From Trebouxia sp. TZW2008 (lineage: Eukaryota; Chlorophyta; Trebouxiophyceae; Trebouxiales; Trebouxiaceae), in contig BDIU01000059.1 of assembly GCA_002118135.1 (NCBI GenBank), positions 1 through 64,000 of the forward strand: DNA of 64,000 nucleotides, given 5' to 3'. The notes under the pieces were generated by a model. The model made no database searches. It was not told the origin of the DNA and saw only the letters and a list, made by a program, of their open reading frames with translations. This document shows positions 56,009 to 64,000 of the stretch, piece after piece; within the stretch, counting starts at the first letter, position 1, and every line of letters starts with the position of its first letter. The translations under genes and the position numbers were made by a program.

Positions 56009-57302
56009 CACCTGTTCAACATCAGTGTGCAATCACTCCATTGGCGAGAGGCACTTTGCAATGGGCATCAGACTTGGTTGTCTGTCTGATTGAGAATAGC
56101 TGAAGTGGCAAGCAAGCAATCAAAACCCATGAGACATCAGTGTGCAATCATTTACCAACATGCGCTCAGCATCAGGTTCAGCGCCCGTTTTGCTGACTGA
56201 TGTGGCATGTTCTATGCACATGTGGTCTTGATAACATCGCTTGTACAGATCAGGGGGTTGGGGACTCACCCCAACCAGCCCAGTCCAGATCACAAAGTCA
56301 CACCAGGCACAAAAGTGGTTGTAGAGTCGGCACTGGGCATGCCGTCTAGCAAATCCAGATGACAATGCCAGAAAAAGATTGCTGATCACCTGCAGCATGG
56401 ACAAAGTTATGTCACCGAAGGGCAGCACAGCTCAATGCAGACGTTTTGCCATGCAAGCTGCTTCTACGTATCTGTGCCATCTCTGCTTATATGCAGATCG
56501 TCATCACAAGATGTTGTACCAAGCTGGTCTTTTGTTGTTGCGACCAAAATTATGCAGCATGAGATCATGGAAGCAAATGCATGAGGCAAATTGTCTGCTC
56601 AGCAAGTCATCACAGCAATTGATGATGCTCACCATGAGAAACAACTGCAGGTTTTGGAGAGTGACAAGCCGTCTGCGGCGTCTTGACCTGCAAAGTTGCA
56701 CACAGCAACACCCGTTGTCATGTGTGCAGTCTTCAAAGGCTTTGCGCGCAGATAGACTAGCTGTTCACCAGATCTGCCTGGCCCTTGTTGCAGCAAAAAT
56801 TGCTTGCATGAAGGACGCTGATGAGACCAGCAAGATTGGTCCACATATTGCTGCCAACACCAAGGAGTTTGTCAGCAGAGCTGGGTCGTAGAGCGTCTGT
56901 AGCCAGCGTCCTCTGGCAGTGATAACAAACGCGGCAATCCAGACGCCTTGACATGGGGACTCAAGCAAGAACCGCAGTATGAGGTAGATCTGCATGCAGA
57001 CGTGGCGGCATCATGTCTCACGGATGTACAGAGTCTCGAACATGAGATTTGTCTTGCAAGAAAACAGACAAGCTCCAAACCTTCAATGTCTTCCCCTCAA
57101 TGCATTCAACTCGAAGCACCGCATACTTGCCGGGGTCGGTGTCACTGTCTGTCAGCTGCTGGCTGTTAATGCGAGGGATGCTGCCTGTTGTGCTAGAAAT
57201 TGTGATGGGTGCGTTGCAAGCTGTCAGATTTTGCAAGACGACGTCGCTATTATCGATCTGTGCTGGCCCAATCTCGCCTTCTACAGCCCTTCCGAGCGAC
57301 AT
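48798..57302 (-). CDS. Multi-pass membrane class 3 lipase (DAG-lipase-like)
   Basis: Resolved exons: 57030-57302, 56778-56989, 56633-56687, 56270-56389, gap, 52721-52955, 52056-52229, 51535-51714, 50646-50832, 49761-49933, 49298-49424 and 48798-49033. The ATG at 57302 gives MSLGRAVEGEIG. Membrane helices follow (IYLILRFLLESP; LVLAAICGPILLVSSASF; VISNLFLALSSG; ATTMVVLAAFLF). The class 3 lipase domain then shows FETAVKLLYWCGLVYE, VITFRGTA, VHAGFRASW, the nucleophile motif GHSLGG, YTMGAPRPGN, catalytic Asp in INEADPIPM and a candidate catalytic His in DRHKLTAY. The Ser-Asp-His triad looks complete. N-terminal helices plus this domain recall sn1-diacylglycerol lipases; the substrate is a guess. 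One GC donor follows exon 2. Exons between 52956 and 56269 are unresolved. Confidence 0.83.
49760..50400 (-). repeat. Four tandem copies of the lipase nucleophile exon start
   Basis: The acceptor plus GGACACTCTCTTGG occurs at about 49933 (intact), 50032, 50200 and 50366. The intact copy encodes GHSLGGAMAVIAALDIADLF; the copy near 50366 still reads GHSLGSAMAIAVPGIADLF. Upstream copies then lose frame. Only the intact copy joins both neighbours in phase. Confidence 0.85.
50780..51080 (-). repeat. Three copies of the start of the VHAGF exon
   Basis: Plus-strand words CCTCATCTACAAG.GGTAGCAA, CCAGGCCTGCA and GCAGCAAAGGTGCTAGGT recur at about 50810, 50930 and 51045. The first is the real exon start (AWLLPLVDE); the others are fragments followed by intron sequence. 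Confidence 0.8.
51640..52100 (-). repeat. Partial duplications at two further lipase exon edges
   Basis: The start of exon 51535-51714 (plus strand CTCCTGAGATAGCCTGGAGT) recurs at about 51806 as CTCCTGAGATAGCCTAAGGT. The end of exon 52056-52229 (CTCATACACAAGCCCACACC, near 52065) recurs at about 51995 as CTCGTATACAAGCCCAGACC, downstream in the transcript. Confidence 0.75.
52790..53480 (-). repeat. Five tandem copies of the start of a membrane-segment exon
   Basis: Plus-strand words CCCATGTCCCTGCTGAT followed by CGCATGAGCACTCTGCCTAG recur at about 52911, 53057, 53187, 53308 and 53396 (spacing 88-146 bp). Copy 1 (exon 52721-52955, RLGRVLMRLRISRDMG) and copy 2 keep the frame; the rest are worn. 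Confidence 0.85.
53640..54210. repeat. Further intronic tandem duplications in the lipase gene
   Basis: Two direct duplications are visible: AGAATGTGCAGGACTCAAGG against GCAGAACTCAAGGGGCC (about 53660 and 53763), and CTGATGTTTGAGCGCAG with GAAGATATGCCCGCC against its near-copies (about 53961 and 54118). Confidence 0.65.
55560..56180. repeat. Tandem repeat array, about 110-130-bp units
   Basis: The words AGGCAACTTGCACTGA, CATCAGACTCAG, GTCTGTCTTG and CAATCAGTCCACCAT recur five or six times on the plus strand, in the large lipase intron just after exon 56270-56389. Confidence 0.75.
55949..56009. repeat. GCAA tetranucleotide microsatellite
   Basis: About fifteen uninterrupted copies of AAGC/GCAA lie inside the tandem array. 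Confidence 0.95.
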
Positions 57303-57734
57303 CGACACTGTGGATGACCATGCAGCGGTGCAGTCACACGCAAGGATCGTGATGATGGCAGGCCGGCACGCCCGTCACTGCGGAGATGATCAAGATAACT
57401 TCCAATACAGGAGCTGCTGTCCGCTCGTGAACATGATCAGGAAACGCGGGCCTTCGGCGCCGGCAGGTGCAAGCATACAAGTCGCACAGTCTCTCTGGAG
57501 GCTCTGGCTGTTTGTACCTAATAAAGAGTCGCGAATGAGCTACGCCCGATTACATATGACAGCGCAGCTTGGAAGTGACTTGCGCAACTAGCATTGCAAG
57601 AGCGCATGCGCTCCGAGACCAAGCACGATTTCAAAACCTTGAAGTGACTTTTGCAGACCGCCACTTCAGTCTGACCTGCAACTTTCGCGTGTTGTAGCAA
57701 GAAAGTCAAGACTTTAGCTGACTATCCACTGCCC
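57303..57734. promoter_or_regulatory. Divergent intergenic region (lipase and F-box/LRR genes)
   Basis: The 432 bp between the two divergent ATG codons must hold both promoters. No repeat or recognisable box stands out. Confidence 0.35.
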
Positions 57735-59096
57735 ATGGCAATGAGGTGTGATCTTCCACCGGAGCTGTGGGCAATCGTGTTCGCACAACTGAGCAACTTG
57801 TACGATCGCACTCAGGCGGAAGAGCAGGCTGTAGGTAGTTGGCGACACTATGGCGAATTTTACAGCCGGTACAGAAGCCAGAAGATGTTCTTCCAGCTGC
57901 CTTTGGTTTGCAAGCGCTTCCGGCAGGCTTTCGAGCGACATACAGATATGCCAGACAGCCTATATCTACACCACGTCCGACAAAGTAGTTTAGCAGGTTT
58001 CAACGCTTGGGCGGCAGCTCACGCAGCAAGTCTCCAGCTGTTCGCTTTGACAGACACAGAGGCAAAGGTGGCGAGCCATTGCTTGAAGACTGTTGCAAGA
58101 ATTGCAGAGAGCCTGCTTTGTATACACGTCTCGGTGCCCAAGGATGTCGACAGCTTGCATGAGTTGGGCGCACTGCAACATTTGCGGACATGTGCAATGA
58201 ATGGTGGCAGCAGAAAACGACCATTACATTTGCAATCTTTGAGATTGTTGCAACAACTAAACACGCTTACCCTAACTTCTGCTACGTTTAGCGATCTACG
58301 TCTGGCACCTAGCTTGCGAACACTGACCATGATGAACTGCAATTGCACGTTTTCTGGCAGCTGCGCCTTCTTGAGCAGCTTAGTTCACCTTGAGATTCGG
58401 GCCAGTGTTGTAGAGGACTTTGGACAATATGGTCTTTTTGCTTGCTCATCTTTGCAAAAGCTCATACTGTATGAGTGCGCAGTCACAGGCATTGATGTTG
58501 AGGACAGACCAGTCTACCAGAACGCCAATGTTGGTTCCTACATTCATGAAGACTTTCACGAGTACTTTCAATGTCTAGACAGACTTGAAGTGATGATTGG
58601 GTGTGGCGCAATCACAGAAGGAATGATGGACTATGATTGGCTTTTTCAGCTGACAACACTGACAAGACTCAGCTTAACCGTTTTGGGTGATGATGAAATT
58701 GATCTTGATAGTCTAAGTCACCTATCCCAGCTCTGTGAGCTGAAAATAAATGGCTTGTATGGTGAGGAGGACAATCCAGGCCTTTCACTGTGTATGAGGT
58801 GGGGTTGTATGCAATGTCTGCAGCGTTTGGATATAGCTGGTTTAGTCTGTTTTGATCTAGGCATATTGGGTTTGTTGCATGTTGAAAGCCTGAGGGAGCT
58901 CAACTTTGCATGTGAAAGAGACAATCAAGACTCGGCCTCTGCTTTTGCCATTTTGTTGTATCGCTTGGCCAGGCTTCGCCCTGATATCGAGTGCTCCATA
59001 GATGGCAATTGTGATCTGCTATCCAGCCACATAAGTTTCAGATCCGATTGGTTTGATGAGGCTGACCCGCTGCGTAATAATTCGTATGACTGGTAA
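57735..59096 (+). CDS. F-box and leucine-rich-repeat protein (453 aa), single exon
   Basis: An uninterrupted 1362-bp frame, the longest clean single-exon gene here. The ATG gives MAMRCDLPPELWAIVFAQLS. An F-box-like motif covers residues about 6-65 (LPPELWAIVFAQL, then FFQLPLVCKRFRQAF). Leucine-rich repeats follow (LQSLRLLQQLNTLTLTSATF; LRTLTMMNCNC; LVHLEIRASVVEDF; LQRLDIAGLVCFDLG). F-box/LRR proteins recruit substrates to SCF ubiquitin ligases through Skp1. The acidic C-terminal stretch (FDEADPLRNNSYDW) is unremarkable. Lack of introns is unusual for this window and fits a retrocopied or rapidly duplicating gene family (inference); the LRR gene at 1-998 looks related in type. Confidence 0.85.
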   Translation: MAMRCDLPPELWAIVFAQLSNLYDRTQAEEQAVGSWRHYGEFYSRYRSQKMFFQLPLVCKRFRQAFERHTDMPDSLYLHHVRQSSLAGFNAWAAAHAASLQLFALTDTEAKVASHCLKTVARIAESLLCIHVSVPKDVDSLHELGALQHLRTCAMNGGSRKRPLHLQSLRLLQQLNTLTLTSATFSDLRLAPSLRTLTMMNCNCTFSGSCAFLSSLVHLEIRASVVEDFGQYGLFACSSLQKLILYECAVTGIDVEDRPVYQNANVGSYIHEDFHEYFQCLDRLEVMIGCGAITEGMMDYDWLFQLTTLTRLSLTVLGDDEIDLDSLSHLSQLCELKINGLYGEEDNPGLSLCMRWGCMQCLQRLDIAGLVCFDLGILGLLHVESLRELNFACERDNQDSASAFAILLYRLARLRPDIECSIDGNCDLLSSHISFRSDWFDEADPLRNNSYDW

Positions 59097-59109
59097 TGAG
59101 AAGACTTAG

Positions 59110-59275
59110 ATGGGATGCAAATGTTGTGATTCAGACATGGGATATAAATGTTGTGATTTAGACATGGGATACAAATGTTGTGATTCATACATGGGATACA
59201 AGTGTTGTGATTCAGACATGGAATACAAATGTAGTGATTCAGACATGGGACACAAATGTTGTGATGCAGACAAAC
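59110..59275 (+). repeat. 27-bp minisatellite, six units, open as a Cys-rich nonapeptide repeat
   Basis: The unit ATGGGATACAAATGTTGTGA plus TTCAGAC repeats six times, 13 bp after the F-box/LRR stop codon. Read from ATG 59110 it encodes MGYKCCDSD repeats and continues to a stop at 59313 (67 codons). The unit length is a multiple of three, so open frames are expected in any case; it may simply be 3' UTR. Confidence 0.85.
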
Positions 59276-60422
59276 TTGAGCAGGGTAGACAGTCAATGGT
59301 ACCCCTAGCTTAGTTTTGGCAGCTTTGCACATTCGGTTGGTGTCTCGCTGCCCTTGAAATGTTCATGCCAAACAGCTCGACGCATGCGCTGTCAATGACC
59401 CGTCAGCGAGGTGCTACTGAAGACTGAGTACATGCAAGACATATGTAACATGAAAGCCTCGCGGGGTCTCATGCACAGCAATCTTAATGCAGATGCGTGT
59501 CTTGACTGTGTGAAGAGCACGCAGCAATGCACTGTCTTTAGCTAGCCAGACTGCGGAGTTGCAAATCTGGTCCAGCCATAGTAGAGTGGCTGAATACACA
59601 ATGCTTGAGTGCCTGCAATGGGTGTCATAGAATGATCGTCATGCGCGTGCTGTCAATGCACGGCATTGAAATGACAGAAACTGATCAAGCTTACAACCAG
59701 TACTTGCCACGTATAGGTGTGACTTGCAAGACAATCGTGTATTGCTAGCATCTGCAACGCTGCACATATACCGGTATGCGCATGCGGACTGAGCCAATAT
59801 TGCAGAACCTGGTGACTTGAGCTCAAACTGCTTGCAGCAGGTGTTACTTGACAGCAGCCTGTGTTGCAGGCATGGGCATGCGTCACCCAGGCACCCCACT
59901 GAGGATGCATACCACACCGTTTGAAACGCTGTCAGCTGCCAAATTGGACACCATTAGGTAAAGGCAATTGGGTGCCTCAGCCTGGACCCAGCAGGCAAGG
60001 AGTCAGACTGCAAGATTGCAGACCTCAGTACTGCGAAGTCATAATGTGAGATTGAGCACTAGGGCGTTTGCAGATGCTGCTCAACCTGCACACTTCATAG
60101 CACAGCCGGGGAACTGAGCAGCTATCGCTCCGAGACCAGGCACTTGCGAAAAGTCATAGGCCCGCCTCGGACCCACGAAAGCCAGACTGCGTGACTGGTT
60201 CCGCAAAAGATGATGCAACAATAGCTTGCCGCTGATTTTGATAGCAAGGCCACTGAATAGCGCTCATACACTATACCTGCAAAAACGGTGCTCAGGGTGG
60301 AGAGCAGGGCGGGAACTTATTTCCTTGAGCCAGAAAGCGGAGGGCAGGCCGCATTGCTTTGGCCAGCAGCGGTACACGTCCGATGCCTGTCTGAGCTTGC
60401 TCTGCAACTGCCAGCCGGCGTT
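59276..60422. other. Intergenic region, no gene recognised
   Basis: About 1.1 kb between two plus-strand genes. Short open frames exist on both strands but none shows a domain or convincing splice sites. The promoter of the RING gene should lie near its right end. Confidence 0.4.
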
Positions 60423-63400
60423 ATGACAGAACGCTCAGAGCCTGAGCAAGATACTGCTCTGGGTGATTGTCAGCATAGGAGGCCTGCAAGGCGCAGCAGG
60501 CCTGCCTCTGCAGAGGACGCATCAGCTCGTCACAAGGTTCAGAGAGTTGGAGATTCTTTTGGCTTTGACACGCCATCTGCCAGTCCTGAGCGTCTTTGCC
60601 TCCTTTGCTGTGAGCCTATCAAGGTGACACATCAGACACATGCTGCTAGTTTCTGTATTTGTGCCATTTGCTCTACCGGTCTGCTGTTCGACAAGCGCTG
60701 TGAATGCAGGTTTTTGCCATTGGCAGATGCAACCACAGCCACGTTTGTGCAGAGTGTGTTGTGCACATGTTCCTGTTGTACAAGAACTTTGACTGTCCTC
60801 TGTGCAAAGGGGACTTGGACAAGGTGAGACTTGACTAGGATGTTGCACATTGTTCATTGTTCTGTACTGCTCAGTTGGTTTTCTGTCAGCAAGCTGATGA
60901 CTCTCTGCTGACACGGCTCATGCTACATCTGTCTGCAAGTCCTGCTTACGCCTGGAAATAGGGCGTGCATTCGTGCTGCACACTGTTTTGACTCAATTGC
61001 CTATCAGTCAATGTAGCTCCTTTGGTATGCCACAGGGCTTGTTTCAAGATGTTGCACTGCCATACAGGTCATTTTCTTGCCAAACACTGGCTCAGACCCG
61101 CCAACATGGCTTCAGGCAGTTTCTTCACGCCTCTGGCACCATGCAGCATGGAGTTCACGCATTTTCATCACTGATGGCCGCTACCCTGGGAGTGTAATAC
61201 CCTTGTATCATCACTTTCAAAGGCTCACAGCTAAAGCTTGCAGCATCTGTGACTCACAAGCAGAGCGACCATTTGGTCACAATGCTGAGCTGGTACAGCA
61301 CATGACAACAGAGCACGGCCAGTGCCTGTGCATGGTCTGTCTGGAGGTCAGTGAGCTTCTTCCATGTGTTGCTGTATTGGTATTTGCTTGGCGTTGTGGC
61401 AAAACCGTTGGCTGCTGCATCATGAGTTTGCAATTCCAGCCTGCTACAGTCAATGGCAACACAGCAAGCTTGCCTGTGAAAAAAGTTCTGCGTCTGTCAG
61501 CCTCTCGACCAGATTTCACACATCTTGTCAATTTGTGACAATCAACAAGTTGCATGTCATACAGCAAAGACAATGTGCATCTGAAGGCTCTAGCAATGCG
61601 TTCAGCAATGGAAAGAAGTCAGTGCCAAGCAGCCTTACTTGTAATCCTGTCTGTAGGCTGAGCGGTCCTCCTTTCCTCTTCAGCTGCCCACCTATACTCC
61701 TGATGGCCTTGCACAGCATATCTCTGCCTAGCATGTCACATGCAAGCTTTGCAGCAAGTCCTTCTTTGACCAGGAGCATTGGCAGCGTCACGCCGAGGCT
61801 GATCATTTCTACTGCATTGGGTGCGGTGTGGTGTTCCAAACTGCGCGTGAGCTGTCCCAGCATCATGGGTAAACAGCTCATCCTCCATCATAGCTTGTGT
61901 TAATGTCACATAATTTGCTTTCAATCTTTTGAGCTTTGTTGTGTGCAGAGTAGCATGTGCTGATCTGCCCAAAGTGCTTTGCCTGTGTTGTATCACTCGG
62001 AATCATGAACTATTTGTTCCTCAGTCAATGCCTGGTTTCTCAAATTGCTGTGTGTTGTGCGTCCTTGCTCAGCTGGCAAAAATGCCACAACCCTCCTGTC
62101 AGCATTGCTGCAACCCTGGTGTTTTTTGCAGGGCTTTGACTGCTCGATGTTTGACCGTCAGTATTGTCAACGACATGCTTGTTATATCAGCTGCTAGTTC
62201 CTCAGCAAGCAGCGACTGGCCTGATGTGCAAGACATACAGGCAGGGCGTGCAGGCACAGATGGCAATGAAGCTGCAGGTGAGCATTTTTTATGACAATCA
62301 TCATTACGCTTTCCATTACATGTGCTAGGGGTGTGGCGCGCAAGACTTGTCTCAACAATCCAGCTTGTTCATACGCCATGGTAGAACCATCTGATGTTCA
62401 GCTGAGCATTTGATGCGATGTTGCAACTGTTCTGGCATCACAAACATCTCTACAACATTACTTGGGGACAAGTTCACAGGCCATGCACCGTTGCAAGCTA
62501 GAACATCAGCAGTGTTGATGTCGATACAGCACATTAGAATCCCATGGTCCTGCCTCATACAGGCTCCTGTAATATGTTGCGCCTGATTGCTTTTTACTTC
62601 CAGTTTGCAATTTGTCAGCTGACAGTTTCTTTCCACTTCATCATGCTCTTTTCATAGGCTTGCAGACAGGCAGCACCTTGCTTCTGACCTTTGCTCTCGA
62701 TCCCTGTTGTCATCACCCTGAAGAGGCACAGGTGTTTGATACCAATGCTAAAATGGTGTTCTCATAAGGGCGTGCTACATCTGCAGGTCCAGCAGTCGCT
62801 GCTCAAGTGCCTCAGCCCCAAAGACGGGTCACATTTGCAACGCCTATTGCCACTGCCAGTTCGCCTGCTGCTGAAGACAGCGACACAGTTGCAGCTGTTC
62901 AGCAGGTCAATACTGATTGGATCAGCAGACTGCAGCATATCAGTCATCAGCGCCAAGCGCCGCAACCATAGCTCACAGAATAGCATCTGCTGGTCGGTCA
63001 GCTGAAGGACAGCTGGCTGTGAGCCTGACTGAGAGGGCCACTGCTGCTGCTGAACATATGCCTTGGGCAGCGCCACTGTCCTTTGTCCATGGGTCCAGCA
63101 TTCACAGCCCTGGCATAGAGTATGAGCGGAGCTATGCAAGAGCACCCTGGCAATACTTACCGTTTGCCTCACGGTTGCGACAGCTCATGCGTGACAGCCT
63201 TTTGCAGCTGCTGCTGGGAACTAGGGAAACAGATGCATCTGCCCAGCTGCCAACAGTGCAAAGCACAGAAGCCATGGAGCTGCTACCAGTGCAAAGCACA
63301 GAACCCACAGGGGTGCCAACAGTGCAAAGCACAGAGGCCACAGGGCTTAGTCTCACTGCTGACAGGCAACCTGCTGAGGTACAGCTGGCTGCGTTGCTGA

Positions 63401-63969
63401 CACAGAGGGCCGCTGCTGCTGCTATGCCTTGGGAAGCGCCTGTGGCGTTCGCTGTCAGACCTGATCCCCTTAGCCCTAATGCACAGCTAGAGCAAATCTT
63501 GTCAGACACTGTCAGGGACAGTGTAACCCTGACCACTGACCCCTTTGCAGCAGTGTTGCAAGGCTTCGGGCAATTGCCTGTGAACGTCACCTCGGCAACC
63601 AGACGGCCAACTGCAGATGTTCATGCAGCACCAAGCGCTGCTGGTCAGTCTGTGGTAGTGTCCAACTCAATACGCCCAGACAGGCAGGCTGGCAGTGTTG
63701 CATTCCACAGCCAAGCACAATCTCAGCCTGCAGATAGTCAGGGCGGCTGCATTGTTTCAGATGTCAGCAGAGCCCAAATGCAGGCGCCAGTAACTGCAGA
63801 ACCTCCTCATGACATTGACATCATGCACACCGGTCATGTGATGCACACTCGCCAGACAGTATCAAATGCAGCGCAGATCAGCAGCGCTCGCTTTGATATC
63901 TCTTCAGATGCTGACTCAGCTCCGCTGATGCTCTCAGCTGAGCTCAGTTTTGCAGCTTTGCTTGACTAG
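60423..63969 (+). CDS. ZNF598/Hel2-like RING and C2H2 zinc-finger E3 ligase, with in-frame TAG
   Basis: Phase-matched exons 60423-60623, 60710-60823 and 61068-61346, then 61657 to about 61870; later exons near 62200-62280, 62788-62906 and up to TAG 63967-63969 are less certain. An acidic disordered start is followed by a RING (CLLCCEPIK, VFAIGRCNHSHVCAECVVHM, FDCPLCKGDLDK). C2H2-type fingers follow (CSICDSQAERPFGHNAEL, then HMTTEHGQCLCMVCLE; CKLCSKSFFDQEHWQRH; HFYCIGCGVVF). The tail is disordered and repetitive (TVQSTEA; MPWEAP). The arrangement matches Hel2/ZNF598, which ubiquitinates small-subunit proteins of collided ribosomes. A TAG at 61729-61731 interrupts exon 4 between two well-matching segments (YTPDGLAQHIS and HVTCKLCSKSFF), so the gene may be truncated (222 aa), read through, or mis-sequenced. 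Confidence 0.68.
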
Positions 63970-64000
63970 CTCTGGCCATTCAGGTCGTCATGATGAAGGA

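Overview
This window is nuclear DNA from an intron-rich eukaryote, most probably a chlorophyte green alga (inference). Coding exons are mostly 60-300 bp, are flanked by TGCAG-type acceptors and GT or GC donors, and can be chained by reading phase. Gene content points the same way: an MSL-type mechanosensitive channel, a plant-specific small-domain protein (TIGR01589-like), a class 3 lipase and many glutamine/serine/proline-rich disordered segments. No bacterial operon signals, ribosomal RNA, tRNA or CRISPR are visible. I assembled gene models by hand by matching exon phases. Where every junction is phase-consistent I give exon coordinates; gaps are stated.

Layout, left to right. 1-998 (-): leucine-rich-repeat protein, cut by the window edge and carrying one frameshift. 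1706-6554 (-): small hydrophilic disordered protein built from phase-1 exons, two of them duplicated. 7473-15560 (-): MscS-like (MSL) channel, 16 exons, with an EF-hand-like loop. A 172-bp gap, probably a bidirectional promoter, separates it from 15733-24162 (+), a 1004-residue protein with a Zeta-type P-loop kinase domain. 24763-28452 (+): coiled-coil protein of unknown role, with only phase-0 introns. 29306-29811 (+): 95-residue TIGR01589-like protein. 31591-47417 (-): giant endocytic-scaffold-like protein (coiled coil, >2000 disordered residues with WxxF/NPF/DPF motifs, EH domain, UBA domain, AIDA-type C2). 48798-57302 (-): multi-pass membrane class 3 lipase with a complete Ser-Asp-His triad. 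57735-59096 (+): single-exon F-box/LRR protein. 60423-63969 (+): RING plus C2H2 protein resembling ZNF598/Hel2, interrupted by an in-frame TAG.

The most striking feature is how the introns have grown. In five of the genes, short tandem duplications (about 85-300 bp units, 2-5 copies) span an intron/exon junction. The intron therefore holds partial, often still-open copies of the neighbouring exon with its splice site, while one complete copy joins the transcript. The best examples are five copies of the start of one kinase exon (22103-22830), four copies of the lipase GHSLG exon start (49760-50400), four copies of the exon that leads into the UBA domain (34158-34910), and an exon copy that was inverted and then amplified five-fold (35545-36300). 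In addition, seven copies of a 150-180-bp element with TA-flanked CAGT...ACTG ends (pogo/Tc1-mariner-like MITE) lie in introns, one of them supplying a splice donor. At least six introns use GC-AG splice sites.
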